DNA from: Trichostrongylus colubriformis
Taxonomy: Eukaryota > Nematoda > Chromadorea > Rhabditida > Trichostrongylidae
Assembly: GCA_963978905.1 (NCBI GenBank)
Contig: OZ022256.1
Location: 13,189,501 to 13,253,500 of the forward strand
DNA: 64,000 nucleotides
Direction of reading: 5' to 3'
Shown here in pieces: positions 12,281 to 24,539 of the stretch; the first letter of the stretch is position 1, and each line of letters opens with the position of its first letter. The notes beneath the pieces are model-generated. The model worked only from the letters and a program-made list of their open reading frames with translations, was not told where the DNA came from and did not search any database. Position numbers and translations under genes: made by a program.

Positions 12281-12577
12281 GACGAAGGTGGTGTTGCGAG
12301 AAGTGGCGCCCACTCTCACACTCATAATGCGAAGATCAAACTCTGTATCAACTCGCGCCCAGGCCGACCATGCCTTCCATCACCTCCGGCGTAGGTGAAT
12401 TTGCACCAGACTGGTCTGGAAAGATGAAAGCACTCACTTGTAACTTGGTATCGGCTGACCCCGCAAGTCAATGTATAGACCCTATCGCATTTACCTGCCA
12501 CCATGATTATGAAGAGAACTAGAATAAGCGACGCATCCCCAGAAGGGATTGATTAATGCCAAAACTTTATCCTTACA
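12281..12577 (+). repeat. tRNA-derived SINE-like element, copy 2
   Basis: Plus-strand copy of the SINE seen at 5.0 kb and 56.0 kb. The tRNA-like head is degraded (GAAGATCAAACTC for the B box). The body keeps GCACTCACTTGTAAC, a CATTTACCTGCCACCA block and CCCCAGAAGGGATTGATTAA. It is the most diverged of the three copies. Confidence 0.55.
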
Positions 12578-12819
12578 CTTTTGTTCACTGTGACGAATTT
12601 ATTCCAGTACCAGTAAATCTCTTCTATTTATGGCATTGGTCAAACTCATTCCAACCTTTCCCCACCCCCGGTTTCGAAATAACCCTTTTCTCGTTTTTTT
12701 TTTCAAAGGATTATCTACTCTGATTTTTCTTATGTCGGGAAGTTCATTCGGTGAAAGAAGTGAATGCTTGAGAACCTTCCACCCAAGCTCCTACAGCGCC
12801 TCTTTTTACCTCCTTACTG

Positions 12820-13063
12820 TGGATGGGGGTCCCGAGGTCGAATTTCCACTTCGCGGCGGTGCACTCGCGGCGCCACTAGTACGACTCGCCGTATCGATTG
12901 CCCATGGAAGCGGGCCGAGCGTGACTGCGTCACGTCTGTGCATCCACTCATACCACATTGCCTCGCTTGAAGGCTGCCATGCCCTGCCACTGGCACTCGC
13001 ACCCGCCGCACCGCTCCTCGCGCGCGGCCGCGCGGAAATTCGACCCCCACCCCGTTACTGTGG
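12820..13063. repeat. GC-rich inverted-repeat element, copy 2
   Basis: The core of about 190 bp is an inverted copy of the core at 1.53-1.78 kb; shared blocks include CGACTCGCCGTATCGATTGC and GAGCGTGACTGCGTCACGTC. Its terminal repeats differ from copy 1: here GGTCGAATTTCC pairs with GGAAATTCGACC. Confidence 0.65.
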
Positions 13064-13709
13064 GTGGACGCTCACTTTCGTGAGGAACATCTTGCTTTTG
13101 TCGGTCATGCCTTTTGATCTACAAGGCTTCACTATCTCGCTATGCAGCTGGGTGATATATGTAGAGTTCGATCGCCTTCTCATAATGATCCTAGGCTGAT
13201 TTTGATCGAAAGGACGTCCAATGTGCGGAGTGTCTTCCAAGAGGGGCACAATTCTTGAACTGGCTATGTGCTTCAACTGATTTATTTAGAACATTTTCTC
13301 CATACACGTTGCAGATGTCATGAACAGATTTACCAGCGTTCTGCCCTGATGTGCGGCGAAGATTACCAGATATTAAAGTAGTGATATTTGCCACCTGGCA
13401 CTATATTTTCTGGGTGCTATCGCATTGGGGGGGGGGGGAGGGGAGAGTGGCATCTTACTATGAACATTATCTTTACCTATGCCTAAAAGGGTGGAGACAC
13501 CCCTCCCTTCCTCCATCAAAGCTTAGGCAAAAATCGACGCCTGAGTAAAGCAGGTAGACCCTTGACAGATTCGTCCAAGATGCCTAAATGTGCAGCTTTC
13601 TATAAGATGCCCCCTCATTGCGATATGTCATTTTCTGTACCTTTTCTGTATCTGAACACAGCTTAGCTTTTGCGAAAAGTCGACGAACAAGATGGTATAC
13701 CATGAAGTA

Positions 13710-14597
13710 TTAGGTTGATTCATAATAAATCGGACAAATTGACAAATTTTAATCATTGTCGTACAACTTTTTAACGACAACTGGGATTCACTTGAAATAT
13801 GCTCCATCTTTATCGATGACCTTCTGCCACGGGTTAGGCAGATCATGGATGCCCTTGCTCCAGAAGGCTGGAGGCTGGAGCTCGAAGAAGTTGCCGAGTG
13901 CCGTCTTGACGTCGTCGCGAGTTTTGAAGTCTTGGCAGTCCAGGTGGCGTTGGTTGTGGGAGAAAAGGTGGAAATCTGAAGGGGCCAGGTCTGGGGAGTA
14001 CGGTGGGTGTGGAAGCACGGTCCAACTGTACGACAGCAGCTCGGCCTTGGTTGATCTTGCAATGTGCGGTCTCGCGTTGTTGTGCTGAAAGTAGACATGT
14101 GACCGCCGCCGTAGCTAACTCTGGACATTTGCCTTCAATTCTCGTAATTGACGAACGTAGACGTCGGCGGATACTGTTGAACCTTCATCGAGCAGCTCCC
14201 AGTACTCTACGCCGTGTACGCTCCACCAACCGCGGTTTTCGTCTTCGATGGAATAGTCGCCTGACGCAAACTTCGAATGCCACAAGAACACTGTACTTCT
14301 GGCAGGGGCATGCTCCTTGTGATCTTCTTCCAGACGTCTGCCGATATCCGCGGGTTCCTGGCCAGATAGCGATATAAATAGTATGACGTTGCGGATGTGG
14401 TCTCTGGACGGCTTGAAATCGTGCGGCATGGTGGCGGAATGAATTTACCTTGGAGTGATTGTTTTGCAGTACTCTGAAGAGCTTTTCATACTCATTCCAA
14501 CGGTACCTCACGCGTTCATTTTCGTTAATTCGTTGCTGAGTTATGATCTCTAGAAATCATCACTACCATTTGCCCGATTTATTATGAATCAACCTAA
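13710..14597 (-). mobile_element. Mariner relic, bandit-like, internally deleted
   Basis: 888-bp element with ends TTAGGTTGATTCATAATAAA and TTTATTATGAATCAACCTAA, TA on both sides. Minus-strand frames give a transposase N-terminus from about 14429 (helix-turn-helix with F-L-W-H-S-K-F) and a C-terminus ending at 13788. The C-terminus contains P-P-Y-S-P-D-L-A-P-S-D-F-H-L-F, the third-Asp motif of mariners. The central catalytic segment is absent or frameshifted. Resemblance to hookworm bandit is from memory of the family, not alignment. Confidence 0.85.
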
Positions 14598-15087
14598 TAC
14601 TTCCGTTAATATATGCAACCCAGTTAGCACTTTGACAGCTCGAGAAAAAAAACTGTAATTTTTTATTCCAATCTAAAATATGAAACAGATCTAATTATTA
14701 ATCGCAGTATGCAACGATACGAATGATAATCGCGTGACGTCATCTAGTCATAACGTGTACGCATTTTTGATAAACAGTCAGAGAATTAGAAGAAAACGAA
14801 TCCAGTCATATTCAGCAGCATTCAGTGCGATTCAGTTTTTAGAGCCACCGGTAGGGGTAAGGAGAAAGTGAAAACGGGATTTTCTTTGCAAACGAACATT
14901 CCCCTTCACTGGAAGTGTTGTGCAGCGGAACTCGCATTGAAAAAGCACGACATGGAGTCTTGTTACGATCCCACAGCACAGCGAGTCGTTATGCCGTTCA
15001 TCCGCTGAGGGAGCTGACGGAAGAGCGGGACAACGTTTGTGGCCGGTTGATTTAGACTCTCGCCCGTCTGCAATCTATGCTCGGCAG

Positions 15088-15376
15088 TAGGCCGCGGTCA
15101 TACTTTGCGCACCGACGCCGGAATCGGCGTCAATTTGGAAACGCGCTCTGCTTACAAAACGCTTGACCCAACCACACTATAGTAGGTGATCGCGACGAGA
15201 GCCCAGTAATCTAAATTCGAATATGGCATAGTATGGCACTGTACCAAGCTTCGAATTCGACACCAGCGTCATCAGGGGCCACGGTCACCATATTGTAGTG
15301 CGGTTGGGTCGAGCGTTTGCAAACGGAGCGCGTTTCCAGATTGACGTCGAGACCTGCAAAGTATGACCGCGGCCTA
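15088..15376. repeat. TAAGGCC-end MITE with hairpin termini
   Basis: Begins TAGGCCGCGGTCATACTTTG and ends CAAAGTATGACCGCGGCCTA: a terminal inverted repeat of over 20 bp enclosing about 245 bp of unrelated sequence. It lies just downstream of gene B (its stop is at 15562). Confidence 0.8.
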
Positions 15377-15561
15377 ACGCAGAGGGGCGCGAAGGGTATG
15401 AAGGCTCTCTGTTTCCTATTTCTCGGATTTTTCGCCGTTTTACTTCATTCTCTCTCTCTCTACAATTACACTGCCGAGCACCTCTACCTTCATATTCCAC
15501 AATCTGCTAAATTTCTCCCCTACATGTCTCTGAAAAATACCTCATCAACCAAAAGGTACAA

Positions 15562-18335
15562 CTAGAAGGTTGTGGTATGCGTATTTCCTGTTCGCGTATC
15601 CTTGCCTACAGAGTCTAGTCTTTTCAGTGAAGTTGTTCTCTCTTGAACTCTCATCCCAACACGTAATATACTCTGCACGTTTTTCTTCAGATTCTTCGCC
15701 ATTTGCTGATAGTCACATACGAACAGCATTATCGCAATTGGATCGATTACCGTATAAATGGTCACTACCAGTGGCGTAAAGGAGTACACCCTGGAATGAT
15801 CAATACAATCATATACACAAGTAATTCTTTCATACTTCTCTGAGATTTCAAGCCGTGTATGTTTTTTATGTTTTTTCTCAAACCTTATCACCGCTATGAG
15901 ATACACCTTACGATACAACAAGTAACATATTCTACATCCAGCAACTCGGACAGGGCACTCCCACATGTCGAGGAAAATAGACCCCCTCACCCCTCTACGG
16001 GGACCAAATACGACCATTCTTTTTTTTTTGACCTGTACAATACCAGTAGCTGATGATGGACTGTATAGTCGCAATGTGTTTCATTGCTATGTGTTCTTGC
16101 CTGGAAGCAGACAAATATTCATCTCATAATTCCTCACACGGTTTGGCTGTGGAGTACCAAACGTTTCTCCTCTGCTTATTGAAGATTTGGATCCTAACGC
16201 TTATCGCTGAGCTATACAATACTATCCTCCCCCTCCTGTCCCGTCAAACAAGACCCCTTTGTCTAGGAATCCTCGAATCCCGGTGTACCCTGCTTATTTA
16301 GCAGATCACTCTAAACCATTGACCCAACCATCTTCTATCTTGTGGTTCCACGTGACAGTCCAGCAAAACGGAGCAAGGTCTTCCTTTCTTCACTAATTAT
16401 ATTACGTGCATAGGTAAAAATATACGCCTGAATGTGGCCCCTAAAAGATCCCTCCAATAAGCTTGGATGTGCAACTTTTTATAAGATGCCCCTCCCTCCC
16501 CTGGGTGTGTGCACTTAGGACAAATCTTCGCGCGGCCGCACGCGGCAAGCGACGCTGCGGCTTTTTTCGCATGTGATTGCGTACATTGCAACACTTCCTT
16601 CAGAGTTTTACGCTCGAGTTGATTATTTCTTAATTAGAATTGTTATCATCTCGTTTCTAATTTTATGTCACTATTTTGTCTTTCGAGGGCCCAAATTATT
16701 GTTTTTTCAGACAATGATGAGACGAACAGCTATTCCTTGAAGGAGCTTCATGGTATCAGACCCTTGCGTCCTCAGCGGAATCCCAACTGACCCCGGTAAG
16801 TTGTGCTGACGACGCCGCGAGTGCGACGTCGCAAAGCGAAAATCTTTCATAAGTGCACACACCCCTCCCCTCATTGTGATAGCAGCAGAATGCATAGATA
16901 ACTTTGTTGCTCACCATAGTGGACGAAGTCCCATAATGACGCTGGTGTACATCACAACTCGAGATAGATATGATGTGAAAAGTGGTATAACTGCCTGAAA
17001 TATTGCTTCTTAAAAGGGAACCCCACAGGGAGTGTAATAATGTCTTCTCCAGGAATCATACCTGTACAACCAGTGCTTTGAACAGTTGAGTCTGCAATTT
17101 TTTCGCTTTAAGACTCATTGTGGATTTCGCCAATGTTTGATACATTCTGACACCGCAAAATATCATAAGTGCAAAAGTGATAATCATCATTATAAAAATT
17201 ATCCCCAAGCCTATTGTTGATGACCAGTGGATTATAGTTACGTTTCCGTTCACTTCCTGAAAAAAAAATAAATTTTTTAAGTGTCATTCTTCAAGCGTAA
17301 AAAAAGCGTTCAATGCCTACATGAGTGAAGATGCAAAAGAAAGAGAAATTATGGGCATCATCTCCGAACTTTGCATAAACCGATGGATTCGCATAATTGT
17401 AGTAGTCATCGTCGGCGGCAAAGCAAAAGAATGTTATAAAACCATATATGATTCCCCATGATAGCACAGATAGAATCACGGCAACAACTGGGCCTGTTTC
17501 ATGGAAAATACTTAACCATCGCTGTCTGAATACAAATTGGCTTTCATGCTCTCACACGAAAAATATTCATGAACGTTATCGCCCCCAGAAAGTAGTAAAT
17601 AATCGCATTACCAACCTGCAAACTGCGATGTATCGGTAGGCGAAATGAAGCGCTAGAAGGGCTGTGCTCATACCGTACATTCCTATAAATACGCAGAGCG
17701 CTATAAAACCCCATGGTTTCGCTCGCTGGAAAAAGCCGTGGCTAAACGTCATCAGGGACGTACCGTAGATATGAATACCCTAAATCATCATAATTATCTC
17801 CCTCACAAACTGAGCCTAAAAACGGTATAGGCAGAGCGAATACACTGCTTACACTAGGGTGCGGGCTATAGCTCGCAATGAACTCGAACTGCAAGCAAAC
17901 TGCAAAGGGTACGAAAGATATAGGCACGACCTGAAGTTTCTTTCATGCTCTGCAGCCCTACCGCCGGCGCTTGTTGATACGCTCTATTCATTACAGGTGA
18001 GCCAATTAATGCGTCTGCAGCTCATCAGTTCAGTGTAAAAGGACCTCTATTCTCAAATAACGGTCTACTGGACACCTTTGGCTCCAAAGTAATCATAGTA
18101 TGTGCTTCCAATAGAGGTTCTACAAATGAAAATCACTTACAGGTTTGGCAATAAATTCCGATGATGCAAAGGCGATGTTGCATACTGCGAAACACGTCAT
18201 GATATTTTTGTAAACTTGACCAACAGCGTTTCGTGTCCCATGCCTTATCACGTAAATAAAGATGATGTTCAATGTTGTTCCCACAATAAGAATAACCGTA
18301 GAGGCAATTGTAACAAATTCTTGCACGCTTACCAT
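15562..18335 (-). CDS. Str-type serpentine chemoreceptor, gene B (complete)
   Basis: Complete 355-residue seven-transmembrane receptor of the nematode Str type, presumably a sensory-neuron chemoreceptor. Exons in transcript order: 18335-18141, 17779-17616, 17525-17321, 17256-17062, 16994-16915 and 15790-15562. All introns are GT/AG and all phases join. The ATG at 18335 lies 2 nt after a TTTCAG acceptor, suggesting trans-splicing. Exon 1 gives TM1 and the Y-K-N-I-M-T-C-F loop; exon 2 ends H-F-A-Y-R-Y-I-A-V-C-R; exon 4 carries L-Q-T-Q-L-F-K-A-L; exon 5 is TM6 (A-V-I-P-L-F-T-S-Y-L); exon 6 gives TM7 with T-V-I-D-P-I-A-I-M and C-D-Y-Q, then a Ser/Thr-rich tail. It is close to gene C in every exon. 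A 363-bp repeat sits in intron 5. Confidence 0.88.
16503..16865 (+). repeat. GGGTGTGTGC-end element in intron 5 of gene B
   Basis: 363 bp between GGGTGTGTGCACTTAGGAC and an inverted end (TTCATAAGTGCACACACCCC). Its interior closely matches 18.73-19.08 kb in the same orientation, with shared blocks GATTGCGTACATTGC, CACTTCCTTCA and GAACAGCTATTCCTT. It is non-coding. Confidence 0.65.
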
Positions 18336-18487
18336 TTCTGAAAGTTTCATCATCAATTTCAGACAAATATCAGGCGATCAGACGATAATCTATTGGCGTT
18401 CAGATGCTATCCAAATGAGGGTGGACCCCACTGTGCTCGATACATTTTTGTTTCTGGTGCCATTTTTGCAAAGGCCGTAAAAGGAGA

Positions 18488-18730
18488 AAGGGGGATGTGT
18501 ACCCTCATGTAAGGATTTCGTACCGCGATGTATCGCAAGCAAAGCGATGCAGACGAGCTCGAGCGCCATGTTATTGGGTCCCAAAGCGATTACGAGCAAA
18601 TTGCGTATCGCGTCCCTAGCCTTTGCGTATAATCGCTCTGAGAACCAACTACAGCGACCGCATAGCTCGCACACACTGCGTTGCACGCTGCTCGTGCCGT
18701 GAAAGATCTGATATAGAGGTACGGGAAAAA
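18488..18730. repeat. Inverted-repeat element next to the gene B promoter
   Basis: Starts with a GGATGTGTACCCTCATGTAAGG block akin to the left end of the element at 29.83 kb. GC-rich, containing short self-complementary runs around GCGATGTATCGC. It lies about 150 bp upstream of the ATG of gene B, directly abutting the next element. Confidence 0.4.
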
Positions 18731-19081
18731 GGGTGTGAGCCCTATGTCAATGGGTCCCTCTCGGCGGACTTTTTCGCGTTTGATTGCGTACATTGCCCAC
18801 ACTTCCTTCAATATTTTACTTCCGAATTAACTATTCCTCGATTAGGATTGTTATCATGTGATGTTACTGTTTCTTTTATTTTTATGTTACTATTTTATCT
18901 TTTCATGGTACAAAAGTTGTTGTTTCCAGATAATGATGAGATAAACAGCTATTTCTTCAAAGGGTCACGATGGTACCAGCCCTTTGCATCCTGAGCGGAA
19001 TTCCAACCGATCGTGCCAATGTGCTGATGGCGCGAGTACTACACCGCAAGGCGAAAATTCGACATAAGGCTATGAACCAGG
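18731..19081 (+). repeat. Second copy of the intron-5 element, upstream of gene B
   Basis: Collinear with 16503-16865 over about 350 bp in the same orientation: GATTGCGTACATTGC, CACTTCCTTCA, GATAATGATGAGATAAACAG and the GCGAAAATTCGACATAAG end. One copy is inside gene B and one just upstream, so they flank most of the gene as direct repeats. Confidence 0.6.
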
Positions 19082-20629
19082 GTAAAAAACTATCCCTCAT
19101 TAAGGCTTGGACAACAATAAACTCTTGAGCTTGCAGAATTCCTCGAGATGCCCCCTCATGAAGTTTAGTGTTGAATAATGGTGTGAGCCTTGTTGAAAAG
19201 TGTGAGAAATTGTGAGAAATTTTGATAATTATCATAAGGAGTGAGTGGCGTCAAACAATTGTTGTGAAAAGGGATGAAAAATAAAACTAGACAGGAGGTG
19301 ACTACTGTATATGCCCAATCGCCTACAAATTGGTTTGTAGGAATCACAAAAACATCGAAACACCTCGAACCTTCGCACAAAACAGCAACAAACGAAGAAA
19401 ACTACACCAGAAAACATGCAATTAGTCATAAAAATTTGCCGGTCCCTCTCTTTTGATATGAAAACTGGATAAAGAAAAGAATCCTTTCTTGAATCCAGGA
19501 TTCCTATCCACAGATCTCCTCTCCGCATCTCTCGTCGAGAAGATCTTAAAGGCACAGTTCACGATAATATGAGCACCCTGGTTACATCTGCGAGTAGATA
19601 CCCCCTTCCACAAGGGCAAAGCGTATGGCGTCATCACGGCGCGAGGGTGGGTGCTCAACGCGTAAGGAACATGTAAATAAGATGACGGCCACCGTCTCAA
19701 GATGGCCCACACCCATCTTCGATTCAACCAGCTGGTGAGCGGTGGCTTTCCCGTGTATGAGAGGCATGATATCGACTACGATAAGAAATGATAGGAAATA
19801 CTCTCATTGTAAAAACAACCTGATCGGATTTTATCACGTAAAAACTTGTCCGAATATTACATGCTTTTAAGCTGCAAACTCGTCGATTCCAAAGGTCAGA
19901 AACACTTCATTTTCAAGGTTTTCGAAAAGTTTCACCGTTTCTTCTTCACACTTGTGTACCTTAGCACTCTTTATGGAGCGCGACGAGGCACGAAAATTAT
20001 CGTGAATTGTGCCTTTAAGTGTTCAACTCCTAGAACTAATCGAAGTGGAATGATGAGGGTGACAGGAAAAGACAGCAGTTGCTTGGCAATTAATGCAAAC
20101 ATATACGGTGCAAAAAAGTGAGTGTGGGTGAGTAGCCTGTCTTCAACATAAGGGACGTAAGGGAATGGAATGAGCTCAAGCGCTATGTGATTACTACTAG
20201 TGATGAAGGAACGCGCAACCTGAAAAGTACATTGTTTTCAATGGAAGACAGAATGCGAAACGAGACAAGTGTGTTTGATGAAATTATCGAAGTGAACATG
20301 TTGATCAAGTGACCTATATTTTTATTCGATTATAAATCTATTTCCTGCTCACGAAAAAGTGACACGAGTTTTGAATGGTAATATTTTCAAAACTATTTTC
20401 AAAACAAATTTCCAAATATTTTCAAAAAAAAATACTGGAGGCCCTCGAAATGAAGCGGTTATCACCAGAAATAAATAATAAGGACGAACTACGTGACATT
20501 CTTCATATCTTCACTTGATCACAGTAATCATTCTTGTTTACTGCATGATCTTTCTTATATCTAGTGTCGTAATGTCCTAGACAATTTAAGGGTGCGACTG
20601 GGGAGTTTACCATTTTCTGCACCACCACC
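19082..20629. other. Intergenic, no gene seen
   Basis: Contains isolated ends of the AAAGGCAC foldback family near 19545 and 20020 but no exon or RNA gene I can support. Confidence 0.4.
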
Positions 20630-20690
20630 ACAGTTTCAGGCCTGAAGAAGGCGCTAAACGCCGAAATGTTGCAAAAACATTCCAAAGAAC
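20630..20690 (+). other. Hammerhead-ribozyme-like core, possibly from a Penelope-like element
   Basis: CTGAAGA at 20642 is followed by a stem GGCG/CGCC closing on CTAAA, then GAAA at 20663. A 5-bp stem ATGTT/AACAT closes on GCAAA and is followed by T. This matches the conserved core order of hammerhead ribozymes (CUGANGA, stem II, GAAA, stem III, UH). Stem I is not convincingly formed: the first pair is C-C. Such motifs are known in the terminal repeats of Penelope-like retroelements. It is probably a relic. Confidence 0.35.
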
Positions 20691-21114
20691 TTTTGAGACT
20701 TTTGAGGGGTCTTTTGAATCTTCTGAATAAATATTTTGGAGTCACAGTTGTTCTTAAACATTCAGATAATATTTTCGCTTTTTCAATATGACACATTCCT
20801 CCAATAAGAGGTGAGTAACAGGCACATGTTTGAGCTGATAGTTGACCAATTTGCAGAGAGTTTTTTTTTCAAAATTTGTTAAGCTATTATGCTTTACAAT
20901 ACCTACTCCATACTTGCCCGTAGCTTCATCACCTTACTCTGTTGTGCTCACCACACCGGCTTTTTAAACATTCCCTAAAACTTTTATCTTGCACCGCACC
21001 CTATTTTGCCTATTTCAATTGGCATTATAATAAAACTGCTTTACATGTCCACTTTGTAGAAAATGCACTCGGCTTATGGAGCTAACGATAAGCTGCAAAT
21101 AAAATATTTCTATG

Positions 21115-21565
21115 CCTCGTCCACGGAAAAATGAGTTTTTCTGTTACCCATGTAATTTTGTTGCATTTGCCTAATAAGGGCCATATGCAGAGTTTCACGC
21201 GAAAAAGTAAGAATTCGGCTGAAATACAGCTCCCCAAATTCTTGGCCGGGTGGGCGGGGCCCTCGAGTAAAAGCCCCGTCCCGTCGTCCGCCGCTGTTGG
21301 AAACGGGGATTGGGACTGTTAACGTACCTTTTTATACCTGCAATGCGTCTCCAACGGCGACGGACGACGGGGTAGGTACTTGCTCGGAGGCCCCGCCCAC
21401 CCGGCCAAGAATTCGAGGATGTATTTCAGCCCAATTCTAACTTTTTCGCGTGAAGCTTTGCATGCTGCTCTTATTAGGCATATACAACATAAATATATGG
21501 GTAACAGAAAAACTTATTCTCTCGTGGACGATTCCTTTAATGTTATTTTCAACCTAGGTGAACTC
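21115..21565. repeat. Foldback element, GCCTAATAAG family, copy 1
   Basis: The left half (GTTTTTCTGTTACCCATG, GCCTAATAAGGG, CACGCGAAAAAGTAAGAATT, GGCCGGGTGGGCGGGGCC) is mirrored in the right half, ending TATGGGTAACAGAAAAAC and GTGGACGATTCC. Arms are about 200 bp with a short GC-rich centre. Relatives are at 38.4, 55.4 and, more diverged, 28.5 kb. Confidence 0.75.
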
Positions 21566-21599
21566 AGAAAAGATAATGAAGCAAAAATCGCGCTGTAAA

Positions 21600-21960
21600 A
21601 CGCGCTTTTAGCGCGATTTTAGCGTCCTTCATGGCGTACTGCACGGTTCAGGCGGAATAGCGCCTTAGTCGTTTGATATGGTGTAGGGGAAATTGTTTTC
21701 ATCCGCGATGATGTTGGACTTGTAAAACAGCACGCTTCAGAAGTGGTAAAGTGAATGGGAGAATAAACAAAGAGTGGGGAAAAAGTGTGATTATAATAAA
21801 GAAAACCAAATAGGTTCACACTCTACGTCTTGGTAAGGCCTCGTGCGTGCACAGTTACGAGCTGCAGGCTACCCTGAACTCACACCGTAGGCCAAAATTT
21901 CCCCTCCAGGTGTCTTTAACCAAGTGTTGAAAAGGACGTTCGTATCTATCTGAACACAAC
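21600..21960 (+). repeat. Dispersed repeat, copy 1
   Basis: Diverged but collinear with 33.43-33.69 kb. Landmarks are the CACGATGATGTT-like block, TTCACACTC and a GTCTTTAACCAA-like end. No coding content was seen. Confidence 0.35.
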
Positions 21961-24539
21961 CCTCGAAGGAACCGGAAGGGGGTCCGAAACAAGAGGAAGA
22001 TGCAAAGAAATGAGCATTTTGTAACGAACACTGATGGTTAGAAGCGATAGTCGGTGAAAACACCCGGATTCAAAAGCGCAACGCTGCGGTGTGTATTCGC
22101 ATCCCATTCGCATCAGCGCATCCATTCCGAGTTGTCCGCTGTAGGGGACGGGCCGTGGGCCAACGTTAGTTGTAGCACCTGACTCCCAGCGCAGTGGAGT
22201 GGCCATTCCCAACTACATTAGCATTCATTTAAGTACATCTAGAAACAATATAAGAAAGAACAAGGGAAAAAGTAAAAGAAAAAACAATTTTTTAAAAGAA
22301 ACATCTCCTCTTGGCACCATGCCAAGGCGTCAAATTGGCGAGTTTGTGCAATGACGGCCACTTAAACTCGTCCGAACTATGTACGTCTATTCTAACGTAG
22401 GCCAAAAAAAACCCCTTCCGGTGTCTTTAAGACGGTATGCATCACTACTTATAGCATATCGCCATAAAGCAAATTAGGTGATGATCCGTTAGAGTGAAGA
22501 AGTAGATGAGAAATGATGGAAGAACGTCAACCCGGAACCCTTTCAGTTTTTCTGGATTATCTTCGCATAACCAAAAGAACCAGACTTGATTTGTTTTTTT
22601 TTCTCTAGCTGAATGGCGATAGAATCAAGATTTCTACTGGGTAATTTCTTAGAAGCAGTTGCATCAGAATGCTCAGCTACTGGAGCTCCATCAATAAAGC
22701 GAAAGAACGTTTTTCCGATGAGCTTGCACGTTGGCTGTCGGAATTTTTGGCTCCATTGAGCCAGTTCTGCCTTTGGATCACGTAGCACACAGCGAACACT
22801 GTTCATAGCCGATGGCCATCCTGGATAGCCACTCAGTAAATAGATGAAATGTCAAAAGAGAAATGGCGACGTCGACTCATGTGTAAGATTCTGCGTGCTC
22901 AGGTCGAGTGGGAGACAAACTGCATACATGGTGATTTCTCGATTTTATAGCATATTCAGTGTTGTTTTTGCAGTGCTGGAGGTATCCTGTCACACGAAGG
23001 CTGGTCCACCTAATACCTTTCTCTTGAATTTGAAGTGGTGCCCGCTTATCAGCGCTACTGATCAATGTACTTCAATGGAAAGAAACCGTTTCCGAGTAAA
23101 CTATGCAAGGGTTATAAAATCAGCTTGTAGACGTGTGCTCAAAAAATTAGGCCTCATAATAGCAAAAAGATGCAGTAAACAAAGAAGCTGTTCACTATCG
23201 GAAAGGCAATGGAGGTTCCACGAAAGCGGATGTTAGGAATTTCTCCAGAGATTTTTACCGTAATAAATGTAGAGTGGTCCGAAACTTGGGCCGGGCCAAC
23301 TTGATACATTCATGCTGGATCACGCGTGTGTGGCATGCCATTTGTTATCCCTCATTATGTAAAGAGGTAAAACAAACAAACATCAAAGGCTGTAATTATA
23401 TTGTTTTCTTGGCCTCGAAAATTGCGACTTTAAACTCCGTTATTTGATATTTTAGTTTTTCTTCGGTCATGTTCCCCAGAATTTCATAGGAAACTCTCGG
23501 AAATGAGTTGTTTTTGAGGAAGTGAACTCATATAAGTGGATTTTCATTTTTCGACTTCTACGTCACCTCTTTTCTTCGACTATTTCACTTCGCCACTTGC
23601 CTTCTGCTTCGCTATCATTACTTCTATAGAAAAATGGTTTGAATGAAATCTATTTGAAATACCACAAAAATTGTTGTATTCGTCAGCTGAGATACAGGGT
23701 CCTTAGTAAGATGGGTGTCTACCGAGTAGTTGAAGAGTGGGAAGGAGTCGAAAATGGCTAATTCTATCGGGATCTTTTCTATTTTCTTTTCTTTCCCTTT
23801 ATTTTTTTCGGGAAAAGGATGTGGATAAGTGGAACATGAGGCTCTTTCAAAACCTCGCACAAATTTTGCAAGTGGGTATTAGAACGCTAAGGTATCTCTA
23901 TGTTGTGTTGGATGCAAAGGCAAGCCTGCATGGCACTATAGCATCGGTGAAGCAATTGCAAAGGTGTGGTGTCCAGATACGAGGGATTTGTGGCAGACCA
24001 GCTCTTTCAGAGCAGTCCAATTGCTATTAAAGACTAACATTCTGCCAAAAGTCGCCGTGCGACACCTTATACTAGGACATCCAGAACGCGCTGCAATATA
24101 CTAAAGCAACAGAGCTTATTTCCACTGGGCCAATAAAATATTCATCACCCCGTTCGAAAGCTGTTCTTAAGTTGTAAAAATTTTTTTCTCGCTTTCTATT
24201 TTCCATTATTACGATCTAGATACTCTCGATTACGTAGTGTTTCTTGTGGATTAAAATACAATGCATTTCATAGGTATAGGTTTTGCAAACATCGTAAAAA
24301 CTACAAGCAAACACTCTACAGAAATTCTGGTCACTATTAGAATCAGCATGATCTTTGCAAAGTTTTTCTTGTGTCTGCTAGGAAAAAAGATCTTTTCTTA
24401 AAATTTGACTATCAAATGTATCGTTTCATAGGTATAGACATGCACATACTCTATTTTTGTAATAAAAGCAAAATAAGAAAAACTTCTCATTAGTTGATGT
24501 TGTTCCCATGATAAACAATGTTGTTAAACGATGTTTGAA
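21961..24539. other. Intergenic, no supported gene
   Basis: Several modest open frames occur (about 22.54-22.81 kb minus, 22.84-23.24 kb plus), but none has a recognisable domain, a partner exon or conserved flanking signals. Confidence 0.4.

Noticed and set aside
12630..13199. 189-codon plus-strand frame
   Set aside because: Most of it is the GC-rich repeat core shared with 1.5 kb, and the frame is not preserved in that copy.
22543..23236. Protein-like open frames on both strands
   Set aside because: No recognisable domain, no consistent splice partners and no conserved stop or start context. Not enough to call a gene.
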